This document shows, one piece after another, positions 49,640 through 57,802 of a DNA stretch of 64,000 nucleotides. The stretch spans positions 434,001 to 498,000 of the forward strand of contig NZ_JABTEX010000002.1 in assembly GCF_015711645.1 (NCBI RefSeq), written 5' to 3'. The DNA comes from Planomonospora sp. ID82291 (GTDB taxonomy: Bacteria > Actinomycetota > Actinomycetes > Streptosporangiales > Streptosporangiaceae). The position numbers were made by a program, and so were the translations under genes. Below the pieces are notes generated by a model. That model was not told the DNA's origin, searched no databases, and worked only from the letters and a program-made list of their open reading frames with translations. Numbering within the stretch: position 1 is the first letter of the stretch; every line of letters begins with the position of its first letter.

Positions 49640-49761
49640 CTCCGCGGTCGGGGACCGCCCGGTGAGGCGCGGTCCACGGCGACCGCCGCGCGGGGTGCCG
49701 CCTCCCCGGCCGGGGACCGCCCTGCGCGCGGTCCACCGTGACGCCGCGGGGCGCCGCCTGC
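49640..49761. repeat. Imperfect tandem duplication (about 61 bp) between MpaB-like and hydrolase genes
   Basis: GGTCGGGGACCGCCC near 49647 and GGCCGGGGACCGCCC near 49708 start two diverged copies that share GCGCGGTCCAC and GCGCCGCCT-type words. No gene is supported in the 191 bp between 49591 and 49781. Confidence 0.55.
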
Positions 49762-49781
49762 GCGACCGGGGCGCCGGGCGG

Positions 49782-50654
49782 TCAGCTCAGCAGCCGGGCC
49801 TCGGCGGCGTTCCAGAACCGGATGAGGGCGGCGGCCGTGGTCTCGGGGGCCTCCACGGCGGGGGAGTGCGCCGCGCCGGGGACGACCACGCACTCGGCGT
49901 CCAGCCGGTGCGCCATCTCGGCCTGCAGGTGCGGGGGCCAGCCGTCGTCGTGCTCGCCGTACAGGACCAGGGTGGCCACGCCGACCTGGGCGAGGTCGTC
50001 GCAGCGGTCGGGGGCGGAGAGCACCTGCCGGGTCATGGTGGCCATGCCCGTCGGCGAGTTGGAGAACAGCCGCTTGCGCAGGAACGCGACGATCTCGTCG
50101 GGCACCCCGGCGGCCAGCGCCTCCGGCTCCATCCGGTGGTGCCACAGGTGCTCCATGCCGAACTCGGGCAGCTCGGTGAGCATGGCGCGGCCGAAGCGCT
50201 CGCGCGGGCCGATGATCGCGCCCGGCCCCGAGCTCATCAGCGTGTAGGAGGCGAACTTGGTGCGGCCGTCGATGACCGCCTCCCGGGTGACCAGCCCGCC
50301 GAAGGAGTGGCCGACCAGGTGGAGGGGCTCGTCCCGGCGGACCGTCTGGGCCAGCAGGTCGACGTCGTTGCCGAGCGCCGCGCAGGTGTAGGCGGCGGGG
50401 TCTTCCGGGCCGCTCGTCTCGAACTGGCCGCGCATGTCGACCGCGATGACCCGGCGGCCCGACTGGGCGAGCGTCTGGAGGACGGAGATGAAGTCCTCCT
50501 TGCTTCCCGTGAGGCCGGGGACCATCAGGGCGGGCCAGCGCTCGGGGACGCCGCTGACGGGCAGCGCCTCCAGCGCGGCGAACGTGCCCGCCGCCGTGTC
50601 GATCGAGATCGGACGGACGCCGGGAGGCAGGGTCAGAAAACGCGGCGTGCTCAC
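49782..50654 (-). CDS. Alpha/beta hydrolase
   Basis: The 290-residue protein has the alpha/beta hydrolase features: oxyanion region PALMVPGLTGSKEDFISVLQ, nucleophile elbow LVGHSFGGLVTREA, acid in LYGEHDDGW, and catalytic His in PGAAHSPAVEAPET. The substrate is unknown; the fold suits esterases or lactonases. GTG 50654 is the start. It lies upstream of the MpaB-like gene on the same strand and may be transcribed with it. Confidence 0.88.
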   Translation of the reverse strand: MSTPRFLTLPPGVRPISIDTAAGTFAALEALPVSGVPERWPALMVPGLTGSKEDFISVLQTLAQSGRRVIAVDMRGQFETSGPEDPAAYTCAALGNDVDLLAQTVRRDEPLHLVGHSFGGLVTREAVIDGRTKFASYTLMSSGPGAIIGPRERFGRAMLTELPEFGMEHLWHHRMEPEALAAGVPDEIVAFLRKRLFSNSPTGMATMTRQVLSAPDRCDDLAQVGVATLVLYGEHDDGWPPHLQAEMAHRLDAECVVVPGAAHSPAVEAPETTAAALIRFWNAAEARLLS

Positions 50655-50703
50655 GTGAGACCACGATACCTCTCTGGTCGGGACGGCCTGCCGTCCCCGC
50701 GGC

Positions 50704-50742
50704 CGGGAGGGGCGCCGGGCGACACGCCCGGCGCCCCTCCCG
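50704..50742. terminator. Strong hairpin after the DEAD-box helicase gene
   Basis: CGGGAGGGGCGCCGGGCG (50704-50721) pairs perfectly with CGCCCGGCGCCCCTCCCG (50725-50742) around a 3-base loop. It lies 4 bases after the helicase stop and before the hydrolase start. Confidence 0.8.
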
Positions 50743-50745
50743 CGA

Positions 50746-52596
50746 TCACGGCTGGCTGCCGCGGCGGGGACCTCGCTGCTGGCCCCGGGCCGCCGGACGG
50801 CGGCGGTTCTGGACGCGCTCGGAGGCCGCCGAGGGGGCGATCTCGTCGTCGTCCGTCGCCAGATCGGGAGATTTGAAGATCACCGCGAACGGGCTCGGCG
50901 GAATGATCTTCTCCGGCTCGGGCCGCGGCTGCTGAGGCGCGGGCGTCGGCTCCTCGGCGGGGACGTCGGGGGCCTCGGCGTCCGCGGCGGGGACGCCGGG
51001 GGCCTCGGCGGTCGCCGGCTCGACGTCGGCGGGAGCGATCTCCGCGTTCCGCCCGGTCCTGCGGGTGCGGCCGCGCCGGGGCGCGGACCCACCGTCGTGC
51101 GGTGCCACATCTGCCTCCACCTGGGGGAGTTCGACGGGGGGAACCGGGACCTCCGCGGTCTCGACCGGCGCCGCGGTCCCGACCGGGGCCTGGACCTCCT
51201 CGGCGGCGACCGGCTCCGAGGCCTCCGCGCCGCTCCGGCCGCCGCGCGTGCGGCGGCGCTCGCGGGGGGCGCGGGCGGGGCGCTCGCGGCGCTCCTCCCG
51301 CTCCTCGTCGCGGCCCCTGCGGGTCGTGCGCGAACGGATGCGGCCGGTCTCGCCGAGGTCCTCGACCTCCTCGGCGGCCAGGCCGGCGCGGGACCGGTTG
51401 GCGCGCGGCAGCACACCCTTGGTGCCCTCGGGGATGCCCAGGGCGCTGTAGATGTGCGGAGAGGTCGAGTAGCTCTCGACGGGCTCGGCGAAGTCCAGCG
51501 AGAGCGCGGTGTTGATGACCTTCCAGCGGGTGAGGTCCTCCCACTCCACGAAGGTCACCGCGACGCCGGTGCGGCCGGCGCGGCCGGTGCGGCCGATCCG
51601 GTGCACGTACGCCTTCTCGTCCTGCGGGCAGTCGTAGTTGACGACGTGGGTGACGTCGTCGACGTCGATGCCGCGCGCCGCGACGTCGGTCGCGACCAGG
51701 ACGTCGATCTTGCCGTTGCGGAAGGCCCGCAGGGCCTGCTCGCGCTGGCCCTGCCCGAGGTCGCCGTGGACGGCGGCGGCGGCGAAGCCGCGCTCCTTGA
51801 GGTCCTCCACGACCCGGTCGCAGGCGCGCTTGGTCTCGCAGAAGACCATCGTGAGCCCGCGGCCCTCGCACTGGAGAAGGCGGCCGAGGATCTCGATCTT
51901 GTCCATCCGGTGCGTGCGCCAGACGAACTGCGTGGTCTGCGGGGTCGCCTCGGCCTCGGCGTCGTTGTTCTCGGCCCGCACGTGGGTGGGGCGGTTGAGG
52001 TAGCGCCGGGACAGGCCGACGATCTCGCCCGGCAGGGTGGCGGAGAACAGCATGGTCTGCCGCTCGGCCGGGACGAGCTTGATGATCCGCTCGATGTCGG
52101 GCAGGAAGCCCAGGTCGAGCATGCGGTCGGCCTCGTCCAGGACGAGCACGCCGATCTGCGAGAGGTCCAGGTGCTTCTGCTTGACCAGGTCGAGCAGGCG
52201 GCCGGGGGTGCCGACGATGACGTCGACGCCCTGCTTGAGGGCCTCGATCTGGGGTTCGTAGGCGCGCCCGCCGTACACGGTGAGGATCCGGGAGCCCAGC
52301 TTGCCCGCGGCCGTGACCAGGTCCTCGGTGACCTGGACGGCGAGCTCGCGGGTCGGCACGACGATCAGCCCGCGGGGCTTCTTCCGGTTCTTCCTGGGCT
52401 TGCCGACACGTTGCAGCATCGCCACGCCGAAGGCGTAGGTCTTGCCGGTGCCGGTGCGCGCCTGGCCGATGATGTCCTGGCCCGCGAGGGCCAGGGGGAG
52501 TGCCATCTCCTGGATCGGGAACGGCGTGGTGATGCCCTCGGTGTCGAGGGCGTCAGCGATCTCTGGTGTGACTCCGAGGTCTCGGAACGTCGTCAG
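50746..52596 (-). CDS. DEAD-box RNA helicase with long disordered C-terminal tail
   Basis: The 616-residue protein (with the start proposed here) has the full DEAD-box set: Q motif (LGVTPEIADALDTEGITTPF, then PIQ), Walker A ARTGTGKT, PTRELAVQ, VGTPGRLLD, VLDEADRML, SATLPG, and HRIGRTGRAG. A tail of about 200 residues is rich in Arg, Glu, Pro and Val. The ATG at 52506 would lose the Q motif. The frame is open to 52690 but has no ATG, GTG or TTG before CTG 52596 (LTTFRDLG), which aligns with the usual MTTFRxLG start of actinobacterial homologues. CTG initiation is therefore the best reading. An rRNA or mRNA remodelling role is usual for the family. Confidence 0.9.
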   Translation of the reverse strand: MTTFRDLGVTPEIADALDTEGITTPFPIQEMALPLALAGQDIIGQARTGTGKTYAFGVAMLQRVGKPRKNRKKPRGLIVVPTRELAVQVTEDLVTAAGKLGSRILTVYGGRAYEPQIEALKQGVDVIVGTPGRLLDLVKQKHLDLSQIGVLVLDEADRMLDLGFLPDIERIIKLVPAERQTMLFSATLPGEIVGLSRRYLNRPTHVRAENNDAEAEATPQTTQFVWRTHRMDKIEILGRLLQCEGRGLTMVFCETKRACDRVVEDLKERGFAAAAVHGDLGQGQREQALRAFRNGKIDVLVATDVAARGIDVDDVTHVVNYDCPQDEKAYVHRIGRTGRAGRTGVAVTFVEWEDLTRWKVINTALSLDFAEPVESYSTSPHIYSALGIPEGTKGVLPRANRSRAGLAAEEVEDLGETGRIRSRTTRRGRDEEREERRERPARAPRERRRTRGGRSGAEASEPVAAEEVQAPVGTAAPVETAEVPVPPVELPQVEADVAPHDGGSAPRRGRTRRTGRNAEIAPADVEPATAEAPGVPAADAEAPDVPAEEPTPAPQQPRPEPEKIIPPSPFAVIFKSPDLATDDDEIAPSAASERVQNRRRPAARGQQRGPRRGSQP

Positions 52597-52899
52597 CTTG
52601 GCCTGCCTAAATCTCCGTTGAAGGCAGTCCTGCCGGGACCACGGGCGAGCAACTCCCCGTGCCGGGTCCTCGCGGAAGGGCCAGCCCTCTCAATGTCATC
52701 AGCGACCGCTGCGGCGTCACGCCGACTTCCGGGGGGCGTTCAGGATGGATCTCCTGGATTAACACAGTGCGGTCGCACTTTCACAGGGAAGTGTACCCGA
52801 TACCACAACCGGGAACCGATTTCCCGGTATTCCGCACGAATAAGACCGGTGGCCCGGGACCGGTTCACCGGCGTCCCCGGGTACTCGTAGTCTGCCCCC
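52597..52899. promoter_or_regulatory. Divergent promoter region between the DEAD-box and ferritin-like genes
   Basis: These 303 bases contain no supported gene. An 8-bp inverted repeat with a 5-base centre, ACCGGGAA and TTCCCGGT (52808-52828), lies near the ferritin-like gene. AT-rich patches (TTAACACAG near 52760, TTTCACAGGG near 52777) could hold promoters. No consensus was assigned. Confidence 0.4.
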
Positions 52900-53550
52900 A
52901 TGAGTGATTCCCGTCCTGGCGTCGCCGACCTGCTCGGTGTGCTCGCCTACGCCGAGCTGACCGCGTTCCTCCGCCTCGCGGAGGAGGCCGCGCGGCACGC
53001 GCCGACGCTCACCGACCGGGCCGCACTCGGTGAGCTCGCGGCGGCCGAGTACGCGCATTTCCGGCTGCTCCGCGACCGGCTCGCCTCGATGGGCGCCGAC
53101 CCGGAGGAGGCGATGGCGCCCTTCGTCGCGGCGCTGGACGGCTGGCACGAGCGGACCGCGCCGAACGACTGGCTGGAGGCCCTGGTCAAGGCGTACGTCG
53201 GCACGGGGATCGCCCTCGACTTCTACCGCGAGGCCGCCGCCCACGTGGACGCCGGGACGCGGTCGCTGGTGGAGGAGGTGCTGGCCGACGAGGGCCGGTG
53301 CCAGTTCGCGGTGGACCGGGTCGGCGCGGCCCTGGAGAAGGACCCCGCGCTGGGCGGACGGCTGGCGCTGTGGTCCCGGCGGATGGTGGGTGAGGCGCTG
53401 AGCCAGGCCCGGCGGGTCGCCGAGGCCCGGCCGGAGTTGGCGGTGCTGCTGGTGAGCGCGGACGGGGAGGACGTCACCCGGATGTTCAACCGGCTGACCG
53501 AGGCGCACGGCCGGCGGATGGCCGCCCTGGGGCTGACCCCGGGGCCGTGA
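52900..53550 (+). CDS. Ferritin-like fold protein
   Basis: This 216-residue all-helical protein shows a four-helix-bundle pattern with Glu/His positions: VLAYAELTAFLRLAEEAARH, AAAEYAHFRLLRDRLASMGA (E-x-x-H), YREAAAHVDAGTRSLVEEVL, and VLADEGRCQFAVDRVGAALE. The pattern of acidic and histidine residues is compatible with a di-iron site, as in MiaE-like or ferritin-like enzymes. Actinobacteria have this gene near the DEAD helicase and DUF3107 gene. ATG 52900. A 10-bp hairpin follows the stop. Confidence 0.8.
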   Translation: MSDSRPGVADLLGVLAYAELTAFLRLAEEAARHAPTLTDRAALGELAAAEYAHFRLLRDRLASMGADPEEAMAPFVAALDGWHERTAPNDWLEALVKAYVGTGIALDFYREAAAHVDAGTRSLVEEVLADEGRCQFAVDRVGAALEKDPALGGRLALWSRRMVGEALSQARRVAEARPELAVLLVSADGEDVTRMFNRLTEAHGRRMAALGLTPGP

Positions 53551-53575
53551 CCCGGGGCCGGGCCACGGCCCCGGG
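53551..53575. terminator. Hairpin after the ferritin-like gene
   Basis: CCCGGGGCCG (53551-53560) and CGGCCCCGGG (53566-53575) form a 10-bp stem with a 5-nt loop, beginning directly after the TGA. It lies between convergent genes. Confidence 0.7.
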
Positions 53576-53598
53576 ACGCGGGGGTCGGCGCCGCCGGA

Positions 53599-53829
53599 TC
53601 AGAGGGTGCCGCCGAAACCGACGGGCCGGGCCTCCTCCTCGCCGATCTCGATGAAGCCGAGCGAGCTGATCGGGACGAGGACCCGGCGGCCCTTGACGTC
53701 GGTGAGGGAGAAGATGCCCCGGTCGGCGGCGAGGGCCTTGCCGAGTTCGTTCTCGACCTCCTCGGCCGAGAGGTCGGTCTCCACCACGAGCTCGCGGTGC
53801 ACGGACCGCACGCCGATCTTGATTTCCAT
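53599..53829 (-). CDS. DUF3107 domain-containing small protein
   Basis: This 76-residue protein starts MEIKIGVRSVHRELVVETDL and ends ARPVGFGGTL; ALAADRGIFSLTDVKGRRVL is in the middle. It is a full DUF3107 member (TB9.4/Rv3208A type, recalled). Function is unknown. ATG 53829 has an AGGGAGCACAGCAC-type leader. It shares orientation with the TetR gene, 135 bp away, and may be co-regulated. Confidence 0.92.
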   Translation of the reverse strand: MEIKIGVRSVHRELVVETDLSAEEVENELGKALAADRGIFSLTDVKGRRVLVPISSLGFIEIGEEEARPVGFGGTL

Positions 53830-53964
53830 GTGCTGTGCTCCCTTTCGATGAGGGCTGCCTGTCTCATCGTCGCCCCTCGGGGAGCCCGGCGCGCCGGTTG
53901 ATCGCGTCAAGCGAACAGATCCGCCGGTGCCCGGCGGTCGTGATCAGCCGGGACGGGACGGCGG

Positions 53965-54585
53965 TCAGCCGGTGCGGGGGAAGCCGGAGATGCCGCGCCA
54001 GGCCAGGCGGGCCATGAGCTGGGTGGCGGCGTCCTTGGGGATGGAGCCGTTGCTGCTGAGCCAGTAGCGGGCGCTGACCTCGGCCATGCCGACCAGGCCG
54101 ACGCCCAGGAGGTGGGCCTCGTCGCTGGAGCAGCCGGTGTCCTCCTGGATGACGTGGCTGATCATCTCGGCGCTCTCGCGGAGGTTGCGCTCGATGCGCT
54201 GGCGGACCGGGGCCACGTTGCGCAGGTCGGACTCGAAGACGAGGCGGAACGCCTCGCCCTGCCCGGAGACGAAGTCGAAGAAGGCCCCGATCGCCGCCTG
54301 GACGCGCTGCTTGTTGTCGGTGGTGGAGGCGAGGGCGTCCCGGCAGCGGGTGATCATGTCGTCCACGTGCAGGTCGAGCAGGGCGAGGTAGAGCTCCTGC
54401 TTGCCGGGGAAGTGCTGGTAGAGAACCGGCTTGCTGACCCCGGCCCGCTCGGCGATCTCGTCCATCGCGGCCGCGTGGTAGCCGTTCTCCACGAACACTT
54501 CCTGCGCCGCGCTGAGCAGCTGACGGCGGCGGGCCATCCGGGGCAGCCGGGTGCCCCGGGGCTTGGCGTCCGGGGTAGTGGTCAC
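53965..54585 (-). CDS. TetR/AcrR family transcriptional regulator
   Basis: The 206-residue protein has a TetR DNA-binding domain: RRRQLLSAAQEVFVENGYHA, MDEIAERAGVSKPVLYQHFP, GKQELYLALLDLHVD. The C-terminal ligand domain has DFVSGQGEAFRLVFESDLRN. It resembles Rv3208 in position and length. GTG 54585 with AAGGAG seven bases upstream is the start. The DUF3107 gene follows on the same strand. Confidence 0.9.
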   Translation of the reverse strand: MTTTPDAKPRGTRLPRMARRRQLLSAAQEVFVENGYHAAAMDEIAERAGVSKPVLYQHFPGKQELYLALLDLHVDDMITRCRDALASTTDNKQRVQAAIGAFFDFVSGQGEAFRLVFESDLRNVAPVRQRIERNLRESAEMISHVIQEDTGCSSDEAHLLGVGLVGMAEVSARYWLSSNGSIPKDAATQLMARLAWRGISGFPRTG

Positions 54586-54653
54586 GGCGTTCTCCTTGCG
54601 GGATGCTCCTGCGTCTCCTACGTCTCGGGCCATCCTACGCGCGGGTAACCAGG

Positions 54654-54887
54654 TCAGCGATAGTCGTCCTCGTCGAGCTCCACCTCGCGGCTCTGGTCCG
54701 TGGCGTCGGCGGGGTCGGCGTCGAAGGGGATCCGGTCGGGCCAGCTCCGGCTCACGGCGCCCATCCCGCGGTGCTGCTCGACGGCGTCCGCCTCGGGGGT
54801 CTCGAGGTCCGTCGCCGGGCCCGTCTCGGGGGACAGGGCGTCGTCGAGCTCCTCGAGGGTGGTGTCGTTCACGTCCATCTCCGACAT
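54654..54887 (-). CDS. Small acidic hypothetical protein
   Basis: This 77-residue, strongly acidic protein (MSEMDVNDTTLEELDDALSP, TDLETPEADAVEQHRGMG, DQSREVELDEDDYR) is probably disordered. ATG 54887 follows a GGAAGGAC ribosome-binding site on the minus strand. Similar acidic proteins with an LxTPEADxxEQ stretch recur in actinobacteria; function is unknown. It is divergent from ku, across 198 bp. Confidence 0.7.
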   Translation of the reverse strand: MSEMDVNDTTLEELDDALSPETGPATDLETPEADAVEQHRGMGAVSRSWPDRIPFDADPADATDQSREVELDEDDYR

Positions 54888-55085
54888 CGGCCCGTCCTTC
54901 CGTCCTGCTGCGAACAAGGGACGCCCCCCAGCGTACGTCCCCCGCGCCCCCGGGCTCGGCAAGACAGGGCATCGGATGTGCCGTGGTGGGTATGTCCCTC
55001 ATTGGTCAGTGTTTCCATATGCTTGGCGCTTTTCCCGAACATATGAGCGAGAATCGGTGGAGGAGTTCCGAGGCAGGGAGACGAC

Positions 55086-56042
55086 ATGCGGAGCATCTGG
55101 AACGGCGCGGTGGCGTTCGGGCTCGTCACGATCCCGATCAGGCTGTACGCCGCGACGGAGCAGCGCGGCGTCGCCTTCAACCAGGTGCACCGGGAGGACG
55201 GCGGGCGCATCCGGTTCCGCCGGGTCTGCGAGGTCTGCGGCGAGGAGGTGCCCTTCGCCGACGTGGCCAAGGGGTACGGCCTGCCGACCGGCGAGACCGT
55301 GGTGCTCGACGACGCCGACTTCGAGGACCTGCCGCTGTCGACCTCGCACCGGATCGAGGTCCTGCGGTTCAGTCCCGCCGACCAGATCGATCCCGTCCTG
55401 CTGGCCCGGCCCTACTACCTGGAGCCGGAGCCGGCCGGGGTGAAGCCGTACGTGCTGCTCCGCGACGCGCTGGAGCGGTCGGGCCGGGTGGCGGTCGCGA
55501 AGGTGGCGCTGCGCCGGCGCGAGTCGCTCGCGGCGCTGCGGGTCAGGGAGGGGGTCCTGGTGCTGGAGACCATGCTCTGGCCCGACGAGGTGCGCGAGGC
55601 GGATTTCGCGTTCCTGGAGCAGTCCGTGGAGATCCGGGCGCCGGAGGCGCGGATGGCAGAGTCGCTCGTCGCGACCATGAGCGGGGACTTCGACCCCGCC
55701 GCGCACCGGGACGCCTACCGGGAGGCGCTGCTGGAGGTGGTCGAGGCCAAGGCGGCGGGTCGCCAGGTCGTCCGGCCGCCGGCGCCGGTCGGGCAGGGCG
55801 GCCCCGAGGCCGACCTGATGGCGGTGCTGCGGGCCAGCGTGGACGCGGCCAAGCGGAACCGGGGGGCCGGAGGAGCCGGTGGGGCCGGTGGGGCCAGGGG
55901 GGACGCGGTCGGACGACGGGACCGTGTGGAGGACACCGGGAACACCGGGAACACCGGGGACGGGGAGGGCGCGGAGGACACGGAGGGGCGGGAGCGGGGC
56001 GGGCCGGAGCGCAGGCCGCGCCGGAGCCGCCGGCCGGCCTGA
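55086..56042 (+). CDS. ku: Ku protein (non-homologous end joining)
   Basis: Bacterial Ku forms a homodimeric ring on DNA ends and recruits LigD. The 318-residue protein begins MRSIWNGAVAFGLVTIPIRL, then RFRRVCEVCGEEVPFADVAK and ARPYYLEPEPAGVKPYVLLR, as in all bacterial Ku cores. After about residue 250 there is a low-complexity Gly/Ala/Arg/Glu tail with basic end (ERRPRRSRRPA), which can bind DNA. No ligD gene is in this window, so its partner is elsewhere. The tail includes GNTGNTG-type repeats. Confidence 0.95.
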   Translation: MRSIWNGAVAFGLVTIPIRLYAATEQRGVAFNQVHREDGGRIRFRRVCEVCGEEVPFADVAKGYGLPTGETVVLDDADFEDLPLSTSHRIEVLRFSPADQIDPVLLARPYYLEPEPAGVKPYVLLRDALERSGRVAVAKVALRRRESLAALRVREGVLVLETMLWPDEVREADFAFLEQSVEIRAPEARMAESLVATMSGDFDPAAHRDAYREALLEVVEAKAAGRQVVRPPAPVGQGGPEADLMAVLRASVDAAKRNRGAGGAGGAGGARGDAVGRRDRVEDTGNTGNTGDGEGAEDTEGRERGGPERRPRRSRRPA

Positions 56043-56100
56043 CGAGGGACGGGCCGGCGGCCCCGTGCGGGAGCGTGCGGCGGGCGGGGCCCGGACGCGG

Positions 56101-56136
56101 CCGTGCCGTGGAGCCCTCGCGGGCACCACGGCACGG
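56101..56136. terminator. Hairpin between ku and the secreted SH3-like gene
   Basis: CCGTGCCGTGG (56101-56111) pairs with CCACGGCACGG (56126-56136) around a 14-nt loop. It lies between convergent genes. Confidence 0.65.
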
Positions 56137-56155
56137 GAGTCACCTGCGGAATCGG

Positions 56156-56527
56156 TTACGAGCCGTTGGCGGACTCCTCGGTCGCGATCTTCGGACCCTT
56201 CTTCACATAGGCCTTGTGGACGTGGCCCTCGACGCCCGAGTCGCCGTAGACCTTGCGCCAGTTCTCCCGGGAGCGCTTGCAGTTGCCGGTGGTGACCTGC
56301 TCGGCGTACAGGACGTCCACGGTCTTGTGCCGCTTGTTCCAGGACTTGGGGGTCTTGCCCGGCTTCTTGCGCACCTTGAGGTAGCTGTCGGCGGCGACGT
56401 TGCGCACCTGGTAGAGGCAGGTGTCCTGGGCGTGGGCGGGAGTCGCCGTGACGGCGGTGAGGGCGACCAGGCCGCTGCCGGTCACGGCGGCGGCCGCAAG
56501 GGCACTGGCGATTCGCTTGGAGAGCAT
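56156..56527 (-). CDS. Secreted SH3-like domain protein
   Basis: This 123-residue protein has a signal peptide (MLSKRIASALAAAAVTGSGL, cleavage after THPAHA-like ATPAHA) and a bacterial SH3-type domain: TCLYQVRNVAADSYLKVRKK, VDVLYAEQVTTGNCKRS, and VEGHVHKAYVKKGP. The two cysteines could form a disulfide. The region 56528-56805 upstream is noticeably AT-rich and should carry its promoter and that of the divergent hydrolase. ATG 56527. Confidence 0.82.
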   Translation of the reverse strand: MLSKRIASALAAAAVTGSGLVALTAVTATPAHAQDTCLYQVRNVAADSYLKVRKKPGKTPKSWNKRHKTVDVLYAEQVTTGNCKRSRENWRKVYGDSGVEGHVHKAYVKKGPKIATEESANGS

Positions 56528-56805
56528 TCGTCACTCCTTCTCTATCGATGTTGTGACTAAGGCGTTGATGTCCGGATTCATTCTGCGAAAACGGGCACAG
56601 AGCGTGATATACCAAATACATAGAGTTACGATGTTCTATCTTTGGTACTTAACGGACAAAAGGGACGAAATAAACGACCCCTTCGGAGGAGGGGGACCGG
56701 TGCGGGTCGGGGGATGCCGCTGCAACCTGTCTGGAACGTGGATGTTTTTCCGGCTTCGTCCCGGTGGATATCGTCCTAACAGGCAGCGAATCCGCAGGAG
56801 GAAAC

Positions 56806-57729
56806 ATGGGGGACAACCCGATTCCGTGCTGGCCCGGCAGGACGGTCGAGCTCGGCGAGCGTCGCGTCCACGTGCGCTCGACCCCGCGCGGCCCCGCGGA
56901 GACGGCGGTCTACGTGCACGGTCTGGCGGGGTCGGCGACCAACTGGACCGACCTGATGGGCGAGCTGTCCGACGTGGTGACCGGCCATGCGATCGACCTG
57001 CCGGGCTCCGGCTACTCCCCGGAGCCGTACGACGGCGACTACTCCGTCGGCGCCCACGCCCGGACGGTCGCCGCGCTCATCGAGGAGCTCGCCGACCGGC
57101 CCGTCCACCTGTTCGGCAACTCCCTGGGCGGCGCCGTCTCGGTACGGCTCGCCGCCACCCGGCCCGACCTGGTCCGCTCGCTCACCCTGGTCTCCCCGGC
57201 GCTGCCCGACCTGGTCCTGCGGTACGGCCCGGCGCGCGTGGCCCTGTCCACGGTGCCCGTGCTGGGGGAGTGGGCCTTCGACCGGCTGCGGCTCCTGCCC
57301 CCGGAGCGCAGGCTCAACGCCACGCTCGGCATGTGCTACGCGGACCTCGGCCGGGTCCACCCGGAGCGGCTGCGCGAGGCGGTCGAGGAGCTGCGCCGCC
57401 GCGACGGGCTGCCGTACGCCGGGGCGGCGGTGATCAACTCGGCCCGCGGCCTCGTCGCGGAGTACCTCAGGGAGTACGTCAGCCGCGGGGCGGACAGCCT
57501 CTGGCGGCAGGCGGCCCTGGTGCGGGCGCCCACGCTGGTGATCCACGGCCGCCACGACCGGCTTGTCCACCCGCGGATGGCCGCGCGGGCGGGCCGTACG
57601 TTCCCGGACGTGCGGCTGGTCCTGCTGCCGGACGCCGGGCACGTGGCCCAGATGGAGGTGCCCGAGCGGGTGGCCCGGGAGGCCCGGCGTCTGATATCTG
57701 AGACGGCGGCCGTCTCGATTGGGGAATGA
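56806..57729 (+). CDS. Alpha/beta hydrolase
   Basis: The 307-residue protein has VYVHGLAGSATNWTDLMGEL (oxyanion HG), nucleophile elbow HLFGNSLGGAVSVRLA, acid in HGRHDRLVHP and catalytic His in LPDAGHVAQMEVPERV. The cap region is helical. ATG 56806 is preferred because CAGGAGGAAAC lies immediately upstream; the frame extends to 56764 without a better site. It precedes moeZ by 73 bp. Substrate unknown. Confidence 0.9.
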   Translation: MGDNPIPCWPGRTVELGERRVHVRSTPRGPAETAVYVHGLAGSATNWTDLMGELSDVVTGHAIDLPGSGYSPEPYDGDYSVGAHARTVAALIEELADRPVHLFGNSLGGAVSVRLAATRPDLVRSLTLVSPALPDLVLRYGPARVALSTVPVLGEWAFDRLRLLPPERRLNATLGMCYADLGRVHPERLREAVEELRRRDGLPYAGAAVINSARGLVAEYLREYVSRGADSLWRQAALVRAPTLVIHGRHDRLVHPRMAARAGRTFPDVRLVLLPDAGHVAQMEVPERVAREARRLISETAAVSIGE

Positions 57730-57802
57730 GCGCAGCCCCCGGCTAGGTTGTGAGTGGTGCGCTAGCCGCATCCGTCAAGACCCCTGAAACGGGAGCAGAA
57801 CT

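Noticed and set aside
55086-56042. A complete NHEJ operon with ligD
   Set aside because: No ligase or polymerase domain gene is in the window.
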